Source of the DNA: Synechococcus sp. CS-1325
GTDB taxonomy: Bacteria > Cyanobacteriota > Cyanobacteriia > PCC-6307 > Cyanobiaceae
Direction: 5' to 3'
Assembly: GCA_025128135.1 (NCBI GenBank)
Contig: JAHLYW010000041.1
Coordinates: 116,521-180,520, forward strand
DNA length: 64,000 nucleotides
Part shown: piece after piece, positions 29,139 to 39,995 of the stretch
Numbering within the stretch: the stretch's first letter is position 1
Layout of the letters: each line of letters begins with the position of its first letter
Translations under genes and position numbers: made by a program
Notes under the pieces: model-generated
The model's database searches: none
Told to the model about the DNA's origin: nothing
What the model saw: the letters and a program-made list of their open reading frames with translations, nothing else

Positions 29139-30692
29139 ATGGCACCCACGGCGCTCCTGAGTGTGTCGGATAAGGAGGGGGTGGTGGCGCTGGCCGAAGC
29201 GCTCCATCACACCCACGGCTTTCACCTGCTCTCGAGCGGAGGCACCGCAGCTGTGCTGGCGGCGGCGGGTCTGCCCGTCACCCGGGTGTCGGAGCACACC
29301 GGATCCGCCGAGATCCTGGGCGGGCGCGTGAAAACACTGCATCCCCGCATCCACGGGGGCATCCTGGCCAGACGCCAGAACCCCGAGCACCAGGCGGACC
29401 TGAAGACCCACGCCATCGAGCCGATCGATCTGGTGGTGGTGAACCTCTATCCCTTCGCCGCCACCGTCGCCGATCCGGCCGTGAGCTGGGAGAAGGCCAT
29501 GGAGAACATCGATATCGGCGGGCCGGCCATGGTGCGGGCCGCGGCCAAGAACAGTGCCGATGTGGCCGTGCTCACCAGCCCGGCTCAATACGGCGACTAC
29601 CTCGCCGCCCTGGCCGCCGGGAGCCTGGATGAGCCGTTCCGGCGCCAGTTGGCCCTGGAGGCCTTTCGCCACACGGCTGCGTACGACGCCGCGATCAGCC
29701 ACTGGCTGGAGTCCCGTCTGAGCAGCTCGGAGCCGAGCCTGGATCTCCGGCTGCCGCTCAGGCAAACCCTGCGCTATGGGGAGAATCCCCACCAGAGCGC
29801 CCGCTGGTTCAGCACACCCCAGGCCGGCTGGGGCGCCGCCAGGCAATGGCAGGGCAAGGAACTCAGCACCAACAACCTGCTGGATCTGGAGGCCGCCCTG
29901 GCGACCGTCCGCGAATTCGGCTATGGCGACAGCACCCCGGGCCAGGGCCAGCCTGCCGCCGTCGTGGTCAAGCACACCAACCCCTGTGGCGTCGCGATCG
30001 GCAGCAGCGTCGCCGAGGCCCTGGAGCGGGCCCTTGACGCCGACCGGGTTTCAGCCTTCGGTGGCATCGTGGCCTTGAACACCAGCGTGGACGGCCCGGC
30101 GGCAAGCCTGCTGACCGGTCTGTTCCTGGAGTGCGTCGTTGCCCCCGCCTACAGCGCCGAGGCGATCGAGCAGCTCGCCGGCAAGGCCAACCTGCGGGTG
30201 CTGGAACTCACCGCCACGATGCTGGAGCAGGCCTCCCGCCTGCAGCTGCGCAGTGTGCTCGGCGGCGTGCTGCAGCAGGACTATGACGACCAGCTCGTCA
30301 CGGAGGAGGCCTGGCAGGTGGTCAGCCGCCGCCAACCGAGCGAAACGGAGCTGGAGGATCTGCGTTTTGCCTGGCGCCTGGTGCGGCACGTGCGCTCCAA
30401 CGCGATCGTTGTGGCCAGGGGCGGCGTCAGCCTCGGGATCGGAGCAGGCCAGATGAACCGGGTGGGCTCGGCCCGGCTGGCCCTGGAGGCAGCCGGAGCG
30501 CAGGCGGCCGGAGCCGTGCTCGCCAGCGATGGCTTCTTCCCGTTCGGTGACACGGTGCAACTGGCCGCCAGCTGTGGGATCACGGCGGTGATTCAGCCGG
30601 GGGGCAGCAAGCGAGACGCTGAATCGATCGCCGCCTGCGATCAGCATGACCTGGCGATGATCTGCACCGGCCGTCGCCATTTTCTTCACTGA
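29139..30692 (+). CDS. purH: Bifunctional AICAR formyltransferase / IMP cyclohydrolase
   Basis: A 517-residue enzyme of the last two steps of IMP synthesis. The N-terminal IMP cyclohydrolase domain starts ALLSVSDKEGVV and contains GGRVKTLHPRIHGGIL. The formyltransferase domain carries the catalytic KHTNPCGVAIG and ends in the canonical MICTGRRHFLH. Length and both domains are normal. Confidence 0.97.
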   Translation: MAPTALLSVSDKEGVVALAEALHHTHGFHLLSSGGTAAVLAAAGLPVTRVSEHTGSAEILGGRVKTLHPRIHGGILARRQNPEHQADLKTHAIEPIDLVVVNLYPFAATVADPAVSWEKAMENIDIGGPAMVRAAAKNSADVAVLTSPAQYGDYLAALAAGSLDEPFRRQLALEAFRHTAAYDAAISHWLESRLSSSEPSLDLRLPLRQTLRYGENPHQSARWFSTPQAGWGAARQWQGKELSTNNLLDLEAALATVREFGYGDSTPGQGQPAAVVVKHTNPCGVAIGSSVAEALERALDADRVSAFGGIVALNTSVDGPAASLLTGLFLECVVAPAYSAEAIEQLAGKANLRVLELTATMLEQASRLQLRSVLGGVLQQDYDDQLVTEEAWQVVSRRQPSETELEDLRFAWRLVRHVRSNAIVVARGGVSLGIGAGQMNRVGSARLALEAAGAQAAGAVLASDGFFPFGDTVQLAASCGITAVIQPGGSKRDAESIAACDQHDLAMICTGRRHFLH

Positions 30693-30747
30693 ATGGCGTC
30701 GGAACAGCCACAAGTTGTAGCTTCGCTCTGAACGCACCGACCGATCC

Positions 30748-31206
30748 ATGCCGGACGCCCTCGCCTTCAACCTCAACTTCCTCCATCCGCTGCTGATGTG
30801 GTCGTTGCTGGCCCTCTCCGGTTACGCCCTGTTTCTGGGGATCAAGGCCAAGAAAACCCGAACGGCCGAACCTGAACAGCGCAAGGAGCTGATCAAGGGC
30901 AAGTACGCCCAGCGCCACTACCTGATCGGCAGCCTCGTGCTGGTGATCATGGTGGTGGGCAGCTTCGGGGGCATGGCTGTCACCTACCTGAACAACGGCA
31001 AGCTCTTCGTCGGCCCCCATTTGCTGGCCGGCATTGCGATGGTTTGCCTGATCGCCCTGGCGGCTTCCCTCTCACCCTTGATGCAACGAGGCAACCTGAT
31101 CGCCCGCAAGGCCCACGTCGGTCTGAACATGACGGTGATGACCCTGTTTCTCTGGCAGGCGGTGAGCGGCATCGAGATCGTCAACAAGATCTGGACCAAC
31201 CGCTGA
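30748..31206 (+). CDS. DUF4079 membrane protein
   Basis: A 152-residue protein with four hydrophobic segments and conserved His residues (FLHPLLMW, RHYLIGSLV, GPHLLAG, KAHVGLN) placed as in haem-binding cytochrome b561-like four-helix bundles. The family is restricted to cyanobacteria and plastids and its function is unknown. It follows purH by 55 bp and could be co-transcribed. Confidence 0.85.
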   Translation: MPDALAFNLNFLHPLLMWSLLALSGYALFLGIKAKKTRTAEPEQRKELIKGKYAQRHYLIGSLVLVIMVVGSFGGMAVTYLNNGKLFVGPHLLAGIAMVCLIALAASLSPLMQRGNLIARKAHVGLNMTVMTLFLWQAVSGIEIVNKIWTNR

Positions 31207-31287
31207 ACAAGGCGACAATCCGAAGCTGAAGCTCAGCCGCCCGGCCTCCAGTTGAAGCTTCTCGATCCGGATGGCTGGCAGGAAGGC

Positions 31288-31926
31288 TCAGAAGGCGGCA
31301 CGGCGGCGCGGTGGGCAGACCAGGTCGTGGGTGGCGTGAAAATCCTCCTGCACCTTCCAGGTGAGTTTGCGGGATACCTGCCTGACGATCTGGCGGAGCA
31401 GATGATCTCCGCTCGACTGCACCAGGCTTTCCGGCAACAACCCGATCACCGCCGGCAGACGGATCCAGACGCGGAGATCCAGATCCCAGCACACCTGGGT
31501 GGCCGGTCCGAGCTCGCCGTTCCAGGACTCCAGCCGCAGGGAGGCATTGAAGTCAACGTCGTAGACCTGCTGGCGCGAGGGAGCGTCATCGGCCAGGGGG
31601 ACGGTGCCGATGCGATAGACCCCTTCGCTCTGGGGCAGAAGCTCCAGAGCGATCGTTGGCTCCACTTCAAAGCCGAAGTTGCCGAAACGACCGAGGGTGA
31701 GGGCGTAGCTGTTGTGCCCCAGCGCCAACACCCGCATCGGCGCAGCACAGCGGCGGAACCAGCCGTCGTGATGGTCGAGGTAATCACCCACCACGGTCGC
31801 CGGAGCCGCCATTTCCATCAGATCGGTGAACTGGCTGCTGTAGCAGCGAACCCGGGTGTCGGCCCCACTCCTGAGTGGGGCCGTGGTGGCGGCGGCGGAA
31901 AGGTTCGGTGGCTGGGTGATGGTCAA
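31288..31926 (-). CDS. DUF1997 protein
   Basis: A 212-residue soluble protein of a family conserved in cyanobacteria and plants; its function is unknown. Family stretches are RCYSSQFTDLMEMAAP, GWFRRCAAPMRV and LGRFGNFGFEVEPTIALELLP. The ATG at 31926 gives a short leader before the conserved region; a 22-bp palindrome lies in the first codons. Confidence 0.87.
   Translation of the reverse strand: MTITQPPNLSAAATTAPLRSGADTRVRCYSSQFTDLMEMAAPATVVGDYLDHHDGWFRRCAAPMRVLALGHNSYALTLGRFGNFGFEVEPTIALELLPQSEGVYRIGTVPLADDAPSRQQVYDVDFNASLRLESWNGELGPATQVCWDLDLRVWIRLPAVIGLLPESLVQSSGDHLLRQIVRQVSRKLTWKVQEDFHATHDLVCPPRRRAAF
31861..31882. repeat. 22-bp perfect inverted repeat in the DUF1997 gene start
   Basis: GGCCCCACTC and GAGTGGGGCC are separated by CT, inside codons ~15-22. 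As RNA it would form a very stable hairpin just after the start codon. Confidence 0.8.
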
Positions 31927-32031
31927 ACGGCTCAGCTTTGCCCCCCTGCCAGGCAGGGGTTGCAGATCGAAGGGATATGAACGAAATCTAGGTGCGGCAA
32001 GCCTGGGAAACTGCCGCTGCTGTGACAGCGC

Positions 32032-33228
32032 TCAGCTGTCGCAAAGCTCCATGAGGTGGTGGATCACATCCTCCACGACGCGGTCGGGAGTGGAGGCCCC
32101 GGAGGTGATCCCCACCCGCAGCGGCCCATCGGGGAGGAAGGAGGCAACCGTTTCGAGTTCCCCTCCCAGGGGCATGTGCTCGATCCGGTTGCCGGGCCCG
32201 ATCCGCTCGGGCGTGTCGATGTGGAAGGAGCGGATGCCACGGCTGATGGCGATCTCCTGCAGGTGGGTGGTGTTCGAGGAGTTGTAGCCGCCGATCACCA
32301 CCATCAGATCGAGTGGTTCATCGACCAGGGAGAACATGGCGTCCTGGCGTTCCTGGGTGGCATCGCAGATCGTGTTGAAGGCGAGAAAATGCTCGTTGAG
32401 CTCCACCGGGCCATAGCGCTGCAGCATGGTGCGCTCGAACATCCTGCCGATTTCCTCGGTTTCGCTCTTGAGCATGGTGGTCTGATTGGCCACACCAACC
32501 CTGGCCAGGTCTCGGTCGGGGTCAAAGCCTGGGGAACAGGCTTTGGCAAAATGCTGCTGAAAGGCCTGGCGATCGCCATGGCCGAGGATGTAATCACAGA
32601 CCATCTGGGCCTCAACCAGACCGAGCACCACCAGATAGGTGCCGGCGAAGGAGCTGGTGGCCAGGGTTTCCTCATGTTTCACCTTGCCGTGGATGATCGA
32701 GGTGAAGGCATGCTTCTTGTGCTTCTCCACCGTGTTCCACACCTTCGACACCCAGGGACAGGTGGTGTCCACGATGTGGCAGCCGCGCTCATTGAGCAGT
32801 TGCATCTCCTGCACGGTGGCCCCGAAGGCCGGCAGGATCACCACATCACCGGTGTCCACTTCTGAAAAATCCTTCACCCCATTTTCCACCTGAATGAACA
32901 GCACATTCATTTCACGCAGGTGGTCGTTCACCGAGGGGTTGTGGATGATCTCGTTGGTGATCCAGATCCGCTCGGTGGGGTAGTGGCGCCGGGTTTCGTA
33001 GGCCATCGCCACGGCCCGCTCAACGCCCCAGCAGAACCCGAAAGCTTCGGCCAGGCGCACCGTGAGCCGGCCATGGCGCCATTCGTAGCCGTTCTCGCGG
33101 ATGCTGGCGATCAGCTCGCTCTGATAGGCCTGCTCGAGATGGCTGGCCACCTCCTCTGCCCGGCCGAAGCCGCGGCGGTTGTAGCGCTCCGAGTGGTGCA
33201 GCGAACGCTTGAAAGCACGGGTGTCCAT
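32032..33228 (-). CDS. ispH: 4-hydroxy-3-methylbut-2-enyl diphosphate reductase
   Basis: A 398-residue iron-sulfur enzyme, the last step of the non-mevalonate isoprenoid pathway that feeds carotenoids, chlorophyll phytyl chains and quinones. The three cluster cysteines are in [23 protein letters not shown] and [14 protein letters not shown]. The long N-terminus ([20 protein letters not shown]) is normal for the cyanobacterial/plant type. Confidence 0.97.
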   Translation of the reverse strand: MDTRAFKRSLHHSERYNRRGFGRAEEVASHLEQAYQSELIASIRENGYEWRHGRLTVRLAEAFGFCWGVERAVAMAYETRRHYPTERIWITNEIIHNPSVNDHLREMNVLFIQVENGVKDFSEVDTGDVVILPAFGATVQEMQLLNERGCHIVDTTCPWVSKVWNTVEKHKKHAFTSIIHGKVKHEETLATSSFAGTYLVVLGLVEAQMVCDYILGHGDRQAFQQHFAKACSPGFDPDRDLARVGVANQTTMLKSETEEIGRMFERTMLQRYGPVELNEHFLAFNTICDATQERQDAMFSLVDEPLDLMVVIGGYNSSNTTHLQEIAISRGIRSFHIDTPERIGPGNRIEHMPLGGELETVASFLPDGPLRVGITSGASTPDRVVEDVIHHLMELCDS

Positions 33229-33280
33229 CGCGTCGCCTGGAATCTCCTCCCGACTCTATGGGCGAGACCAGGCCACTGGC

Positions 33281-33310
33281 ACAAAAAAACCCACGGCCGC
33301 AGCCGTGGGT
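33281..33310 (-). terminator. amt: Rho-independent terminator of amt
   Basis: A 9-bp stem (ACCCACGGC / GCCGTGGGT, 4-nt loop) followed on the minus strand by a T run, 29 bp after the amt stop codon. Confidence 0.88.
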
Positions 33311-33338
33311 TGGGGGTTGAAGAAGCGCTTCGAAGGGA

Positions 33339-34799
<1,461 letters not shown>

Positions 34800-34927
34800 G
34801 GGGCGATCAAAGAGGAAAGGACGGTGATGGGACCTTGGCGACGCAGGAAGCGTTCCTTCGTGGCTCAAAGTGCATGGTGTTGAACCATTGCCCGGTGGCA
34901 TCCGCTACAAAAATCTCAAAACGTTCC

Positions 34928-35692
34928 TCAAAGCTGAGGATCGGGGCCTCTTTCCTCCACCGAGGCAAGCCCCAGCCAGGTGATGGCATGGGCTTCGAAG
35001 CGGTAGCGACAGGGCAAAACCTCCACCCCTTTCGCCAACGCTGAGCGAAACAGCTCGCCATAGAGGGGATCGGCGGAATCACCTGGCGCAAAGCGACTGA
35101 CATCCCAGCGGCTCAGGCAAGGCAGCAGCACGGCGCGGGCGTCGGGCGGCAGGGCTGCCAGCTCGATCAGATGCTTCTGGCCCCGCTCGGTGACCGTATC
35201 GGGGAAGAGGGCGAGGTCCCCGCGACTCCAGGTGGTGTTCTTCACCTCCACGAAGATCGGTCGGGGATCCTCAGCCTGTTCGGCCGGAGTGAGCAGCAGG
35301 TCGATCCGGCTGCGGCGGCCGGCTCCATAGGGCACCTCTGCCCGGATCGAGGCGATCGGCCCCAGCCAGGCCTCCAGGCAGCCGGCCTCGATCGTGGCCC
35401 GCACCAGCCGGTTCGGCAGTGCCGTGTTCACCCCGACCCAGCCGGGTTCGCCATCGGCGCCGATCACCCGGGCCTGCTCCCAGGTCCAGTCGAGCTTCCG
35501 CTCGGGCCGCGGATCGTGGCGCAGCCGCACCAGACCACCGGGATGCAGGACGCCGGTCATCGGCCCGGTGTTGGGGCAATGAACGGTGACCACCCTCCCG
35601 TCGGCCAGGCGGACGTCGGCCAGGAAGCGCTTGTAGCGCTTCAGCAAAACCCCCTCGACCAGGTTCTCCAGGCTCAGGATCTGGGTTGGCAT
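34928..35692 (-). CDS. sfsA: DNA/RNA nuclease SfsA
   Basis: A 254-residue SfsA-family protein, once called a sugar-fermentation stimulator and now assigned to restriction-like nucleases. Conserved pieces are VHCPNTGPMTGVLHPG, RSRIDLLL, and the catalytic-type FVEVKNTTW. The start at 35692 (MPTQILSLENL) is preferred over an ATG at 35713. Confidence 0.92.
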   Translation of the reverse strand: MPTQILSLENLVEGVLLKRYKRFLADVRLADGRVVTVHCPNTGPMTGVLHPGGLVRLRHDPRPERKLDWTWEQARVIGADGEPGWVGVNTALPNRLVRATIEAGCLEAWLGPIASIRAEVPYGAGRRSRIDLLLTPAEQAEDPRPIFVEVKNTTWSRGDLALFPDTVTERGQKHLIELAALPPDARAVLLPCLSRWDVSRFAPGDSADPLYGELFRSALAKGVEVLPCRYRFEAHAITWLGLASVEERGPDPQL

Positions 35693-35768
35693 GGGCAGCG
35701 GCCGGGGGGCCATCCTGCCGGGCTGAAGGGGAGAATCAGCCGATCGACCCGGCTTCGGAACCCACTGG

Positions 35769-37382
35769 ATGGCGAAATCCCTGCGGCGCATCGCCCTGAT
35801 CGTGGCGCTGGCCACGGCCCTGAGCAAGGTGGCCGGTCTGCTCCGCCAACTGGTGATCGCCGCCGCCTTCGGGGTGGGAGCCGCCTACGACGCCTACAAC
35901 TACGCCTATGTGCTGCCCGGTTTCCTGCTGATCCTGCTGGGGGGCATCAACGGCCCGTTCCACAGCGCCATGGTGAGCGTGCTGGCCCGCCGCCCCCGTG
36001 AAGAGGGGGCCCATGTGCTGGCAGCGATCAACACTCTGGTGGGGATTGGTCTGCTTGGTGTGACCGTGCTGCTGGTGATCGCAGCCGATCCGCTGATCTC
36101 CCTGGTGGGGCCGGGGCTGACCGACGAGCGCCACGCCATCGCCGTGCTGCAGTTGCGCTGGATGGCGCCGATGGCCCTGTTCTCCGGCCTGATCGGCCTG
36201 GGCTTCGGGGCTCTCAATGCCGCCGACGTGTTCTGGCTGCCCTCGGTGAGCCCGCTGGTGTCGAGCGTGGCGATGATCGGCGGCATCGGCATTCTCTGGT
36301 GGCAGCTGGGCCCGGCGATCACCCTGCCCGCCACGGCGGTGATCGGCGGCGTGGTGCTGGCACTCACCACCACCCTGGGGGCGCTGCTGCAGTGGCTGAT
36401 CCAGCTGCCCGCCCTGGCGAAGGAGGGGCTGAATCGGTTCCAGCTCGTCTGGGACTGGCAGCACCCTGGCGTCAGGGAGGTGCTTCAGGTGATGGGTCCG
36501 GCCACGCTCTCCTCGGGGATGCTCCAGATCAATGTGTTCACCAGTCTGTTCTTCGCCTCGGGGATGGTGGGTGCGGCGGCCGGCCTGGGTTACGCCAACC
36601 TGCTGGTGCAGACACCGCTGGGCTTGATCTCGAACGCCTTGCTCGTGCCGCTGCTGCCGGTGTTCTCCCGGCTGACTGCCCCAGCCGACCGATCGGCCCT
36701 GGTCGGCCGCATCCGCCAGGGTCTGATGCTTTCGAACGCCAGCATGCTGCCGCTGGGGGCCCTGATGGTGGGTCTGGCCGGTCCGATCGTGGCCCTGATC
36801 TACAAGCGGGGGGCCTTCGATGTGGGTGCGGCCCAGCTGGTGACGAGCCTGCTGATCGCCTACGGGATCGGCATGCCCGCCTACCTCGGCCGCGACGTGA
36901 TCGTGCGCGTCTTCTATGCCCTTGGTGATGGCAACACGCCATTCCGCTTCTCCCTGGCCGGGATCGGCTTCAACGTGATCTTCTGCTGGTTGTTCGTCGG
37001 GGGCCCCACCCCCTGGGGACTTCAGCTCCCGGGGTTCAACTTCGGCGCCGCCGGGCTCGTGATGGCCACGGTGGCGGTGAATGTGCTCACCTGCCTCGGG
37101 CTGCTGCTCGCCCTGCAACGACGTCTGGGCACGCTGCCCTTGCTGGAATGGGGCCGCGACAGCCTGCTGCTGCTGCTGGCCGCGATCGGCGCAGGAGTGG
37201 CGGCCTGGCTGCTCTCGATCGGGGTGCAATGGCCGGCCGGACTGATCGGCCAGTTGCTGCAGTGCGGCTTGAGTTCCACCCTGGCGTTCGGGATCTACGG
37301 ACTGCTGGCCACGGCGGCGGGGGTACCGGAGGCGATCGCCATGGGACGGCAGCTTCAGGCACGTTTCAGTCGCCGTCCCTGA
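35769..37382 (+). CDS. murJ: Lipid II flippase MurJ
   Basis: A 537-residue multi-span membrane protein of the MviN/MurJ family that moves lipid II across the inner membrane for peptidoglycan synthesis. It starts with a basic amphipathic piece (MAKSLRRIALIVALATALSK VAG) and has 14 expected spans. It is divergent from sfsA and convergent with a small unknown gene, which it overlaps by 17 bp. Confidence 0.93.
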   Translation: MAKSLRRIALIVALATALSKVAGLLRQLVIAAAFGVGAAYDAYNYAYVLPGFLLILLGGINGPFHSAMVSVLARRPREEGAHVLAAINTLVGIGLLGVTVLLVIAADPLISLVGPGLTDERHAIAVLQLRWMAPMALFSGLIGLGFGALNAADVFWLPSVSPLVSSVAMIGGIGILWWQLGPAITLPATAVIGGVVLALTTTLGALLQWLIQLPALAKEGLNRFQLVWDWQHPGVREVLQVMGPATLSSGMLQINVFTSLFFASGMVGAAAGLGYANLLVQTPLGLISNALLVPLLPVFSRLTAPADRSALVGRIRQGLMLSNASMLPLGALMVGLAGPIVALIYKRGAFDVGAAQLVTSLLIAYGIGMPAYLGRDVIVRVFYALGDGNTPFRFSLAGIGFNVIFCWLFVGGPTPWGLQLPGFNFGAAGLVMATVAVNVLTCLGLLLALQRRLGTLPLLEWGRDSLLLLLAAIGAGVAAWLLSIGVQWPAGLIGQLLQCGLSSTLAFGIYGLLATAAGVPEAIAMGRQLQARFSRRP

Positions 37383-37632
37383 GACGCACCTGCCGTTCCT
37401 CCCTCACCTGAACGGGGATCTCGATGTGACTGCGGCCCAGCATCTGGGGACCGTCGATCGAGAAGATCCTCGCCTCGATGCCGAACTCGCGAAAGGCCGT
37501 TTCCAGTTCCTGAATCAACGCCTTCTCCACCTGCGCCTCAGCGTCCACCACCTTGCCGATCAGCCGGCCGCCCAACCGGCCGATGCGCTGGCGGACCACC
37601 TCACGGGCGTTGGTGACCTCGATGACCAACAT
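37366..37632 (-). CDS. Small conserved-looking protein of unknown function
   Basis: An 88-residue acidic/basic soluble protein (MLVIEVTNAREVVRQRIGRL ... SHIEIPVQVREERQVRLRDG) that I cannot assign. The regular heptad-like first half and beta-rich second half look like a real fold, and its spacing (78 bp after the DUF3181 gene, same strand) suggests an operon. No signal peptide or membrane span. The start is the ATG at 37632; seven more codons are open upstream. Confidence 0.7.
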   Translation of the reverse strand: MLVIEVTNAREVVRQRIGRLGGRLIGKVVDAEAQVEKALIQELETAFREFGIEARIFSIDGPQMLGRSHIEIPVQVREERQVRLRDGD

Positions 37633-37710
37633 CCAGCGCCTGCGGCAAGGCAAACACTATGCGCGGTTGGGCTTTCGAGGTCGGCTTGTTGCCGATCGTG
37701 TGGGCTCGCC

Positions 37711-38058
37711 TCAGGGGCAGAAGGGTTCCAGCACGTCTTCGAGGTCCTGCAGCTGGCCTGGCGGAATCAACCGGGCCAGGGGCAATCGCCCGGGGCCCCC
37801 TCCGATCGGCACCTGGACCGCTTCGAGGGCCTGGCGGGCACAGATGCCCGCGCCCTGATCCAGTCGGGCGGCGCACTCGATGGCCAGAGCATCGGCCAGC
37901 CCGGCATCGCCGAGATACAGATGCCAGCCGGCCACCTGGACATAGAGCCGATCGGCCAGCGCAACGGCCAGCTCCTTGAGTTGCTCTGCCTTCAAGGTCA
38001 AGGTCCGAGCTCCGATCCAGCCATCACGATGACGCACCACCGGATGCGGCTGATCCAC
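37711..38058 (-). CDS. DUF3181 protein
   Basis: A 115-residue cyanobacterial protein of unknown function. The match is to the family wording LYVQVAGWHLYLGDAGLAD (usually YIDVAKWHLYLxDAHL) and the tail VPIGGGPGRLPLARLIP. It overlaps the upstream 2TM gene by 35 bp, so the two are translated from one transcript. Confidence 0.83.
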   Translation of the reverse strand: MDQPHPVVRHRDGWIGARTLTLKAEQLKELAVALADRLYVQVAGWHLYLGDAGLADALAIECAARLDQGAGICARQALEAVQVPIGGGPGRLPLARLIPPGQLQDLEDVLEPFCP

Positions 38059-38278
38059 GCAACCGCCAGACGATGACCAGGTGAAGCAACAGCCCGGCCG
38101 CCCAGCCCAGGGTCAGCCAATCCAGATGGTGCCAGGGATGTCGCAACCCCTGGACGAACCAGAGGCCGCTGTTGATTGCGGCGAACAGTCCCCCGTGCAC
38201 GCAGAGGTTGACGACGCGCTCGAAGTGGCGATAGGTGGGATCAGCGGGGTCGGCGGGTCCGTACCAACGAATGGGCAT
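38024..38278 (-). CDS. 2TM domain membrane protein
   Basis: An 84-residue protein with two hydrophobic helices (LCVHGGLFAAINSGLWFVQG and LTLGWAAGLLLHLVIVW) in the arrangement of 2TM-domain proteins; histidines flank both helices. Function unknown. First gene of a three-gene minus-strand group with the DUF3181 protein and the 88-residue unknown. Confidence 0.8.
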   Translation of the reverse strand: MPIRWYGPADPADPTYRHFERVVNLCVHGGLFAAINSGLWFVQGLRHPWHHLDWLTLGWAAGLLLHLVIVWRLRGSAASGGASS

Positions 38279-38385
38279 GGGGAAGAGGCTGGACCCGGAA
38301 GGGCTCTGCTGATTCTGGCCTTCGCTCTCTCTTGCCGCCGAGAGTTGACGGATGGGCCCCCCATGCGGTGAGAATGACGGTTCAA

Positions 38386-38459
38386 GCGCTTGTAGCTCAG
38401 CGGATTAGAGCATCTGACTACGGATCAGAGGGTCGGGAGTTCGAATCTCTCCAGGCGCG
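38386..38459 (+). tRNA. tRNA-Arg(ACG)
   Basis: A 74-nt cloverleaf: acceptor GCGCTTG/CAGGCGC, D arm closed by GCTC/GAGC, anticodon stem TCTGA/TCAGA with loop CTACGGA (anticodon ACG at 38420-38422), T arm GGGAG-TTCGAAT-CTCTC, discriminator G. CCA is not encoded, as is usual in cyanobacteria. Confidence 0.98.
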
Positions 38460-38467
38460 TTTTCTTC

Positions 38468-38492
38468 ACCGTCCTCCGGGACGGTTTTTTTT
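38468..38492 (+). terminator. Rho-independent terminator after tRNA-Arg
   Basis: A 7-bp stem (ACCGTCC / GGACGGT, loop TCCG) followed by eight Ts, 8 bp past the tRNA. Confidence 0.88.
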
Positions 38493-38560
38493 GGGGTTCC
38501 GCTCCAGGCTCAGGGTGTGTGCAGAGAGGGGGCCGGGACCGGAGGGCTGAGGGCTGGGTT

Positions 38561-38608
38561 GGTTCCGGATCAGCCTGATCCCGGATCAGCTTGGTTTCGG
38601 ATCAGGTT
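38561..38608. repeat. Three degenerate 16-bp repeats upstream of glyA
   Basis: Units GGTTCCGGATCAGCCT, GATCCCGGATCAGCTT and GGTTTCGGATCAGGTT lie head to tail in the glyA leader, ending 58 bp before its start codon. Each carries a CGGATCAG core. Confidence 0.7.
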
Positions 38609-38666
38609 GAACCCTGAAGGGGCAAGCGGTTTCTTACGATTGAGGGCCTTGGCTCCGTGCGAAGCG

Positions 38667-39956
38667 ATGACGGCTCTCCCCGATGTGGCCCTGAACCAGA
38701 CCCTGGCGGCGGGTGATCCCGCCATCGCCGCCCTGATCGGCAAGGAACTGGATCGGCAGCGCGCCCATCTGGAGCTGATCGCCAGCGAGAACTTCACCTC
38801 CCGGGCGGTGATGGAGGCGCAGGGTTCGGTGCTCACCAACAAATATGCCGAAGGGCTGCCCCACAAGCGCTACTACGGCGGCTGCGAGCACGTCGACGCG
38901 ATCGAGGAACTGGCCATCGCCCGCGCCCGCCAGCTGTTCGGCGCCGCCTGGGCGAACGTGCAGCCCCACAGCGGCGCCCAGGCCAACTTCGCCGTGTTCC
39001 TGGCCCTGCTGCAGCCGGGAGACACGATCCTGGGCATGGACCTCTCCCACGGCGGGCACCTCACCCACGGCTCTCCCGTGAATGTGTCGGGCAAGTGGTT
39101 CAAGGCGGTGCACTACGGCGTTTCGCCAGACACCGAACAGCTCGATTTCGAGCTGATTCGTCAGCTGGCCCTGGAGCACCGCCCCAAGCTGATCATCTGC
39201 GGCTATTCCGCCTACCCCCGTACGATCGATTTCGCCGCCTTCCGCGCCATCGCCGATGAGGTGGGCGCCTACCTGCTGGCCGACATGGCCCACATCGCCG
39301 GCCTGGTGGCGGCAGGGGTGCATCCCAGCCCGATCCCCCACTGCCATGTGGTCACCACCACCACCCACAAAACCCTGCGAGGCCCCCGCGGCGGCCTGAT
39401 TCTCACCGGCGACGCCGACTTCGGCCGCCAGTTCGACAAGGCCGTTTTTCCCGGCAGCCAGGGGGGCCCCCTGGAGCACGTCGTGGCCGCCAAGGCGGTG
39501 GCCTTCGGTGAAGCCCTTCAGCCCGCCTTCCGCACCTACAGCCAGCAGGTGGTGATCAATGCCCGGGCCCTGGCGGACCGGCTGATGGAGCGGGGGATCC
39601 GGGTGGTTTCCGGCGGCACCGACAATCACATCGTGCTGCTGGATCTGCGCTCGGTCGGCCTGACCGGCAAAGCGGCTGACCTTCTGGTGAGCGAGGTGAA
39701 CATCACCGCCAACAAGAACACGGTTCCCTTCGACCCGGAATCTCCCTTCGTGACGAGCGGGCTGCGGATCGGCAGTGCCGCCCTCACAACCCGGGGCTTC
39801 GATGCCGCGGCCTTCACCGAAGTGGCCGATGTGATCGCCGATCGGCTGCTCAAGCCCGAGGACGCGGTGATCGAGCTGCGCTGCCGCGAGCGGGTCAAGG
39901 CACTCTGTGCCCGCTTCCCGCTCTACGGACCGTCCCGGGTCCCCCAGCCGGCCTGA
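38667..39956 (+). CDS. glyA: Serine hydroxymethyltransferase
   Basis: A 429-residue PLP enzyme converting serine and tetrahydrofolate to glycine and methylene-tetrahydrofolate. The substrate-binding region [10 protein letters not shown] and the PLP-lysine motif [15 protein letters not shown] are intact. The start is the ATG at 38667 (MTALPDVAL); the 50 open codons upstream read through the terminator region and are not used. Confidence 0.97.
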   Translation: MTALPDVALNQTLAAGDPAIAALIGKELDRQRAHLELIASENFTSRAVMEAQGSVLTNKYAEGLPHKRYYGGCEHVDAIEELAIARARQLFGAAWANVQPHSGAQANFAVFLALLQPGDTILGMDLSHGGHLTHGSPVNVSGKWFKAVHYGVSPDTEQLDFELIRQLALEHRPKLIICGYSAYPRTIDFAAFRAIADEVGAYLLADMAHIAGLVAAGVHPSPIPHCHVVTTTTHKTLRGPRGGLILTGDADFGRQFDKAVFPGSQGGPLEHVVAAKAVAFGEALQPAFRTYSQQVVINARALADRLMERGIRVVSGGTDNHIVLLDLRSVGLTGKAADLLVSEVNITANKNTVPFDPESPFVTSGLRIGSAALTTRGFDAAAFTEVADVIADRLLKPEDAVIELRCRERVKALCARFPLYGPSRVPQPA

Positions 39957-39995
39957 CCTCGGCTCCCTAAGCTCGTCTGCACCACCGGACCGTTC

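Noticed and set aside
34880-34910. Imperfect NtcA site GTA-N8-CAC upstream of amt
   Set aside because: One half-site is wrong and no -10 box is placed correctly; amt is a plausible NtcA target, but the sequence does not show it.
35736-37229. A 497-codon minus-strand frame opposite murJ
   Set aside because: Same high-GC shadow effect; low-complexity Gln/His sequence and no family resemblance.
38517-38666. 50-residue N-terminal extension of glyA
   Set aside because: It would begin just after the tRNA terminator, run through the 16-bp repeats and match no homologue.
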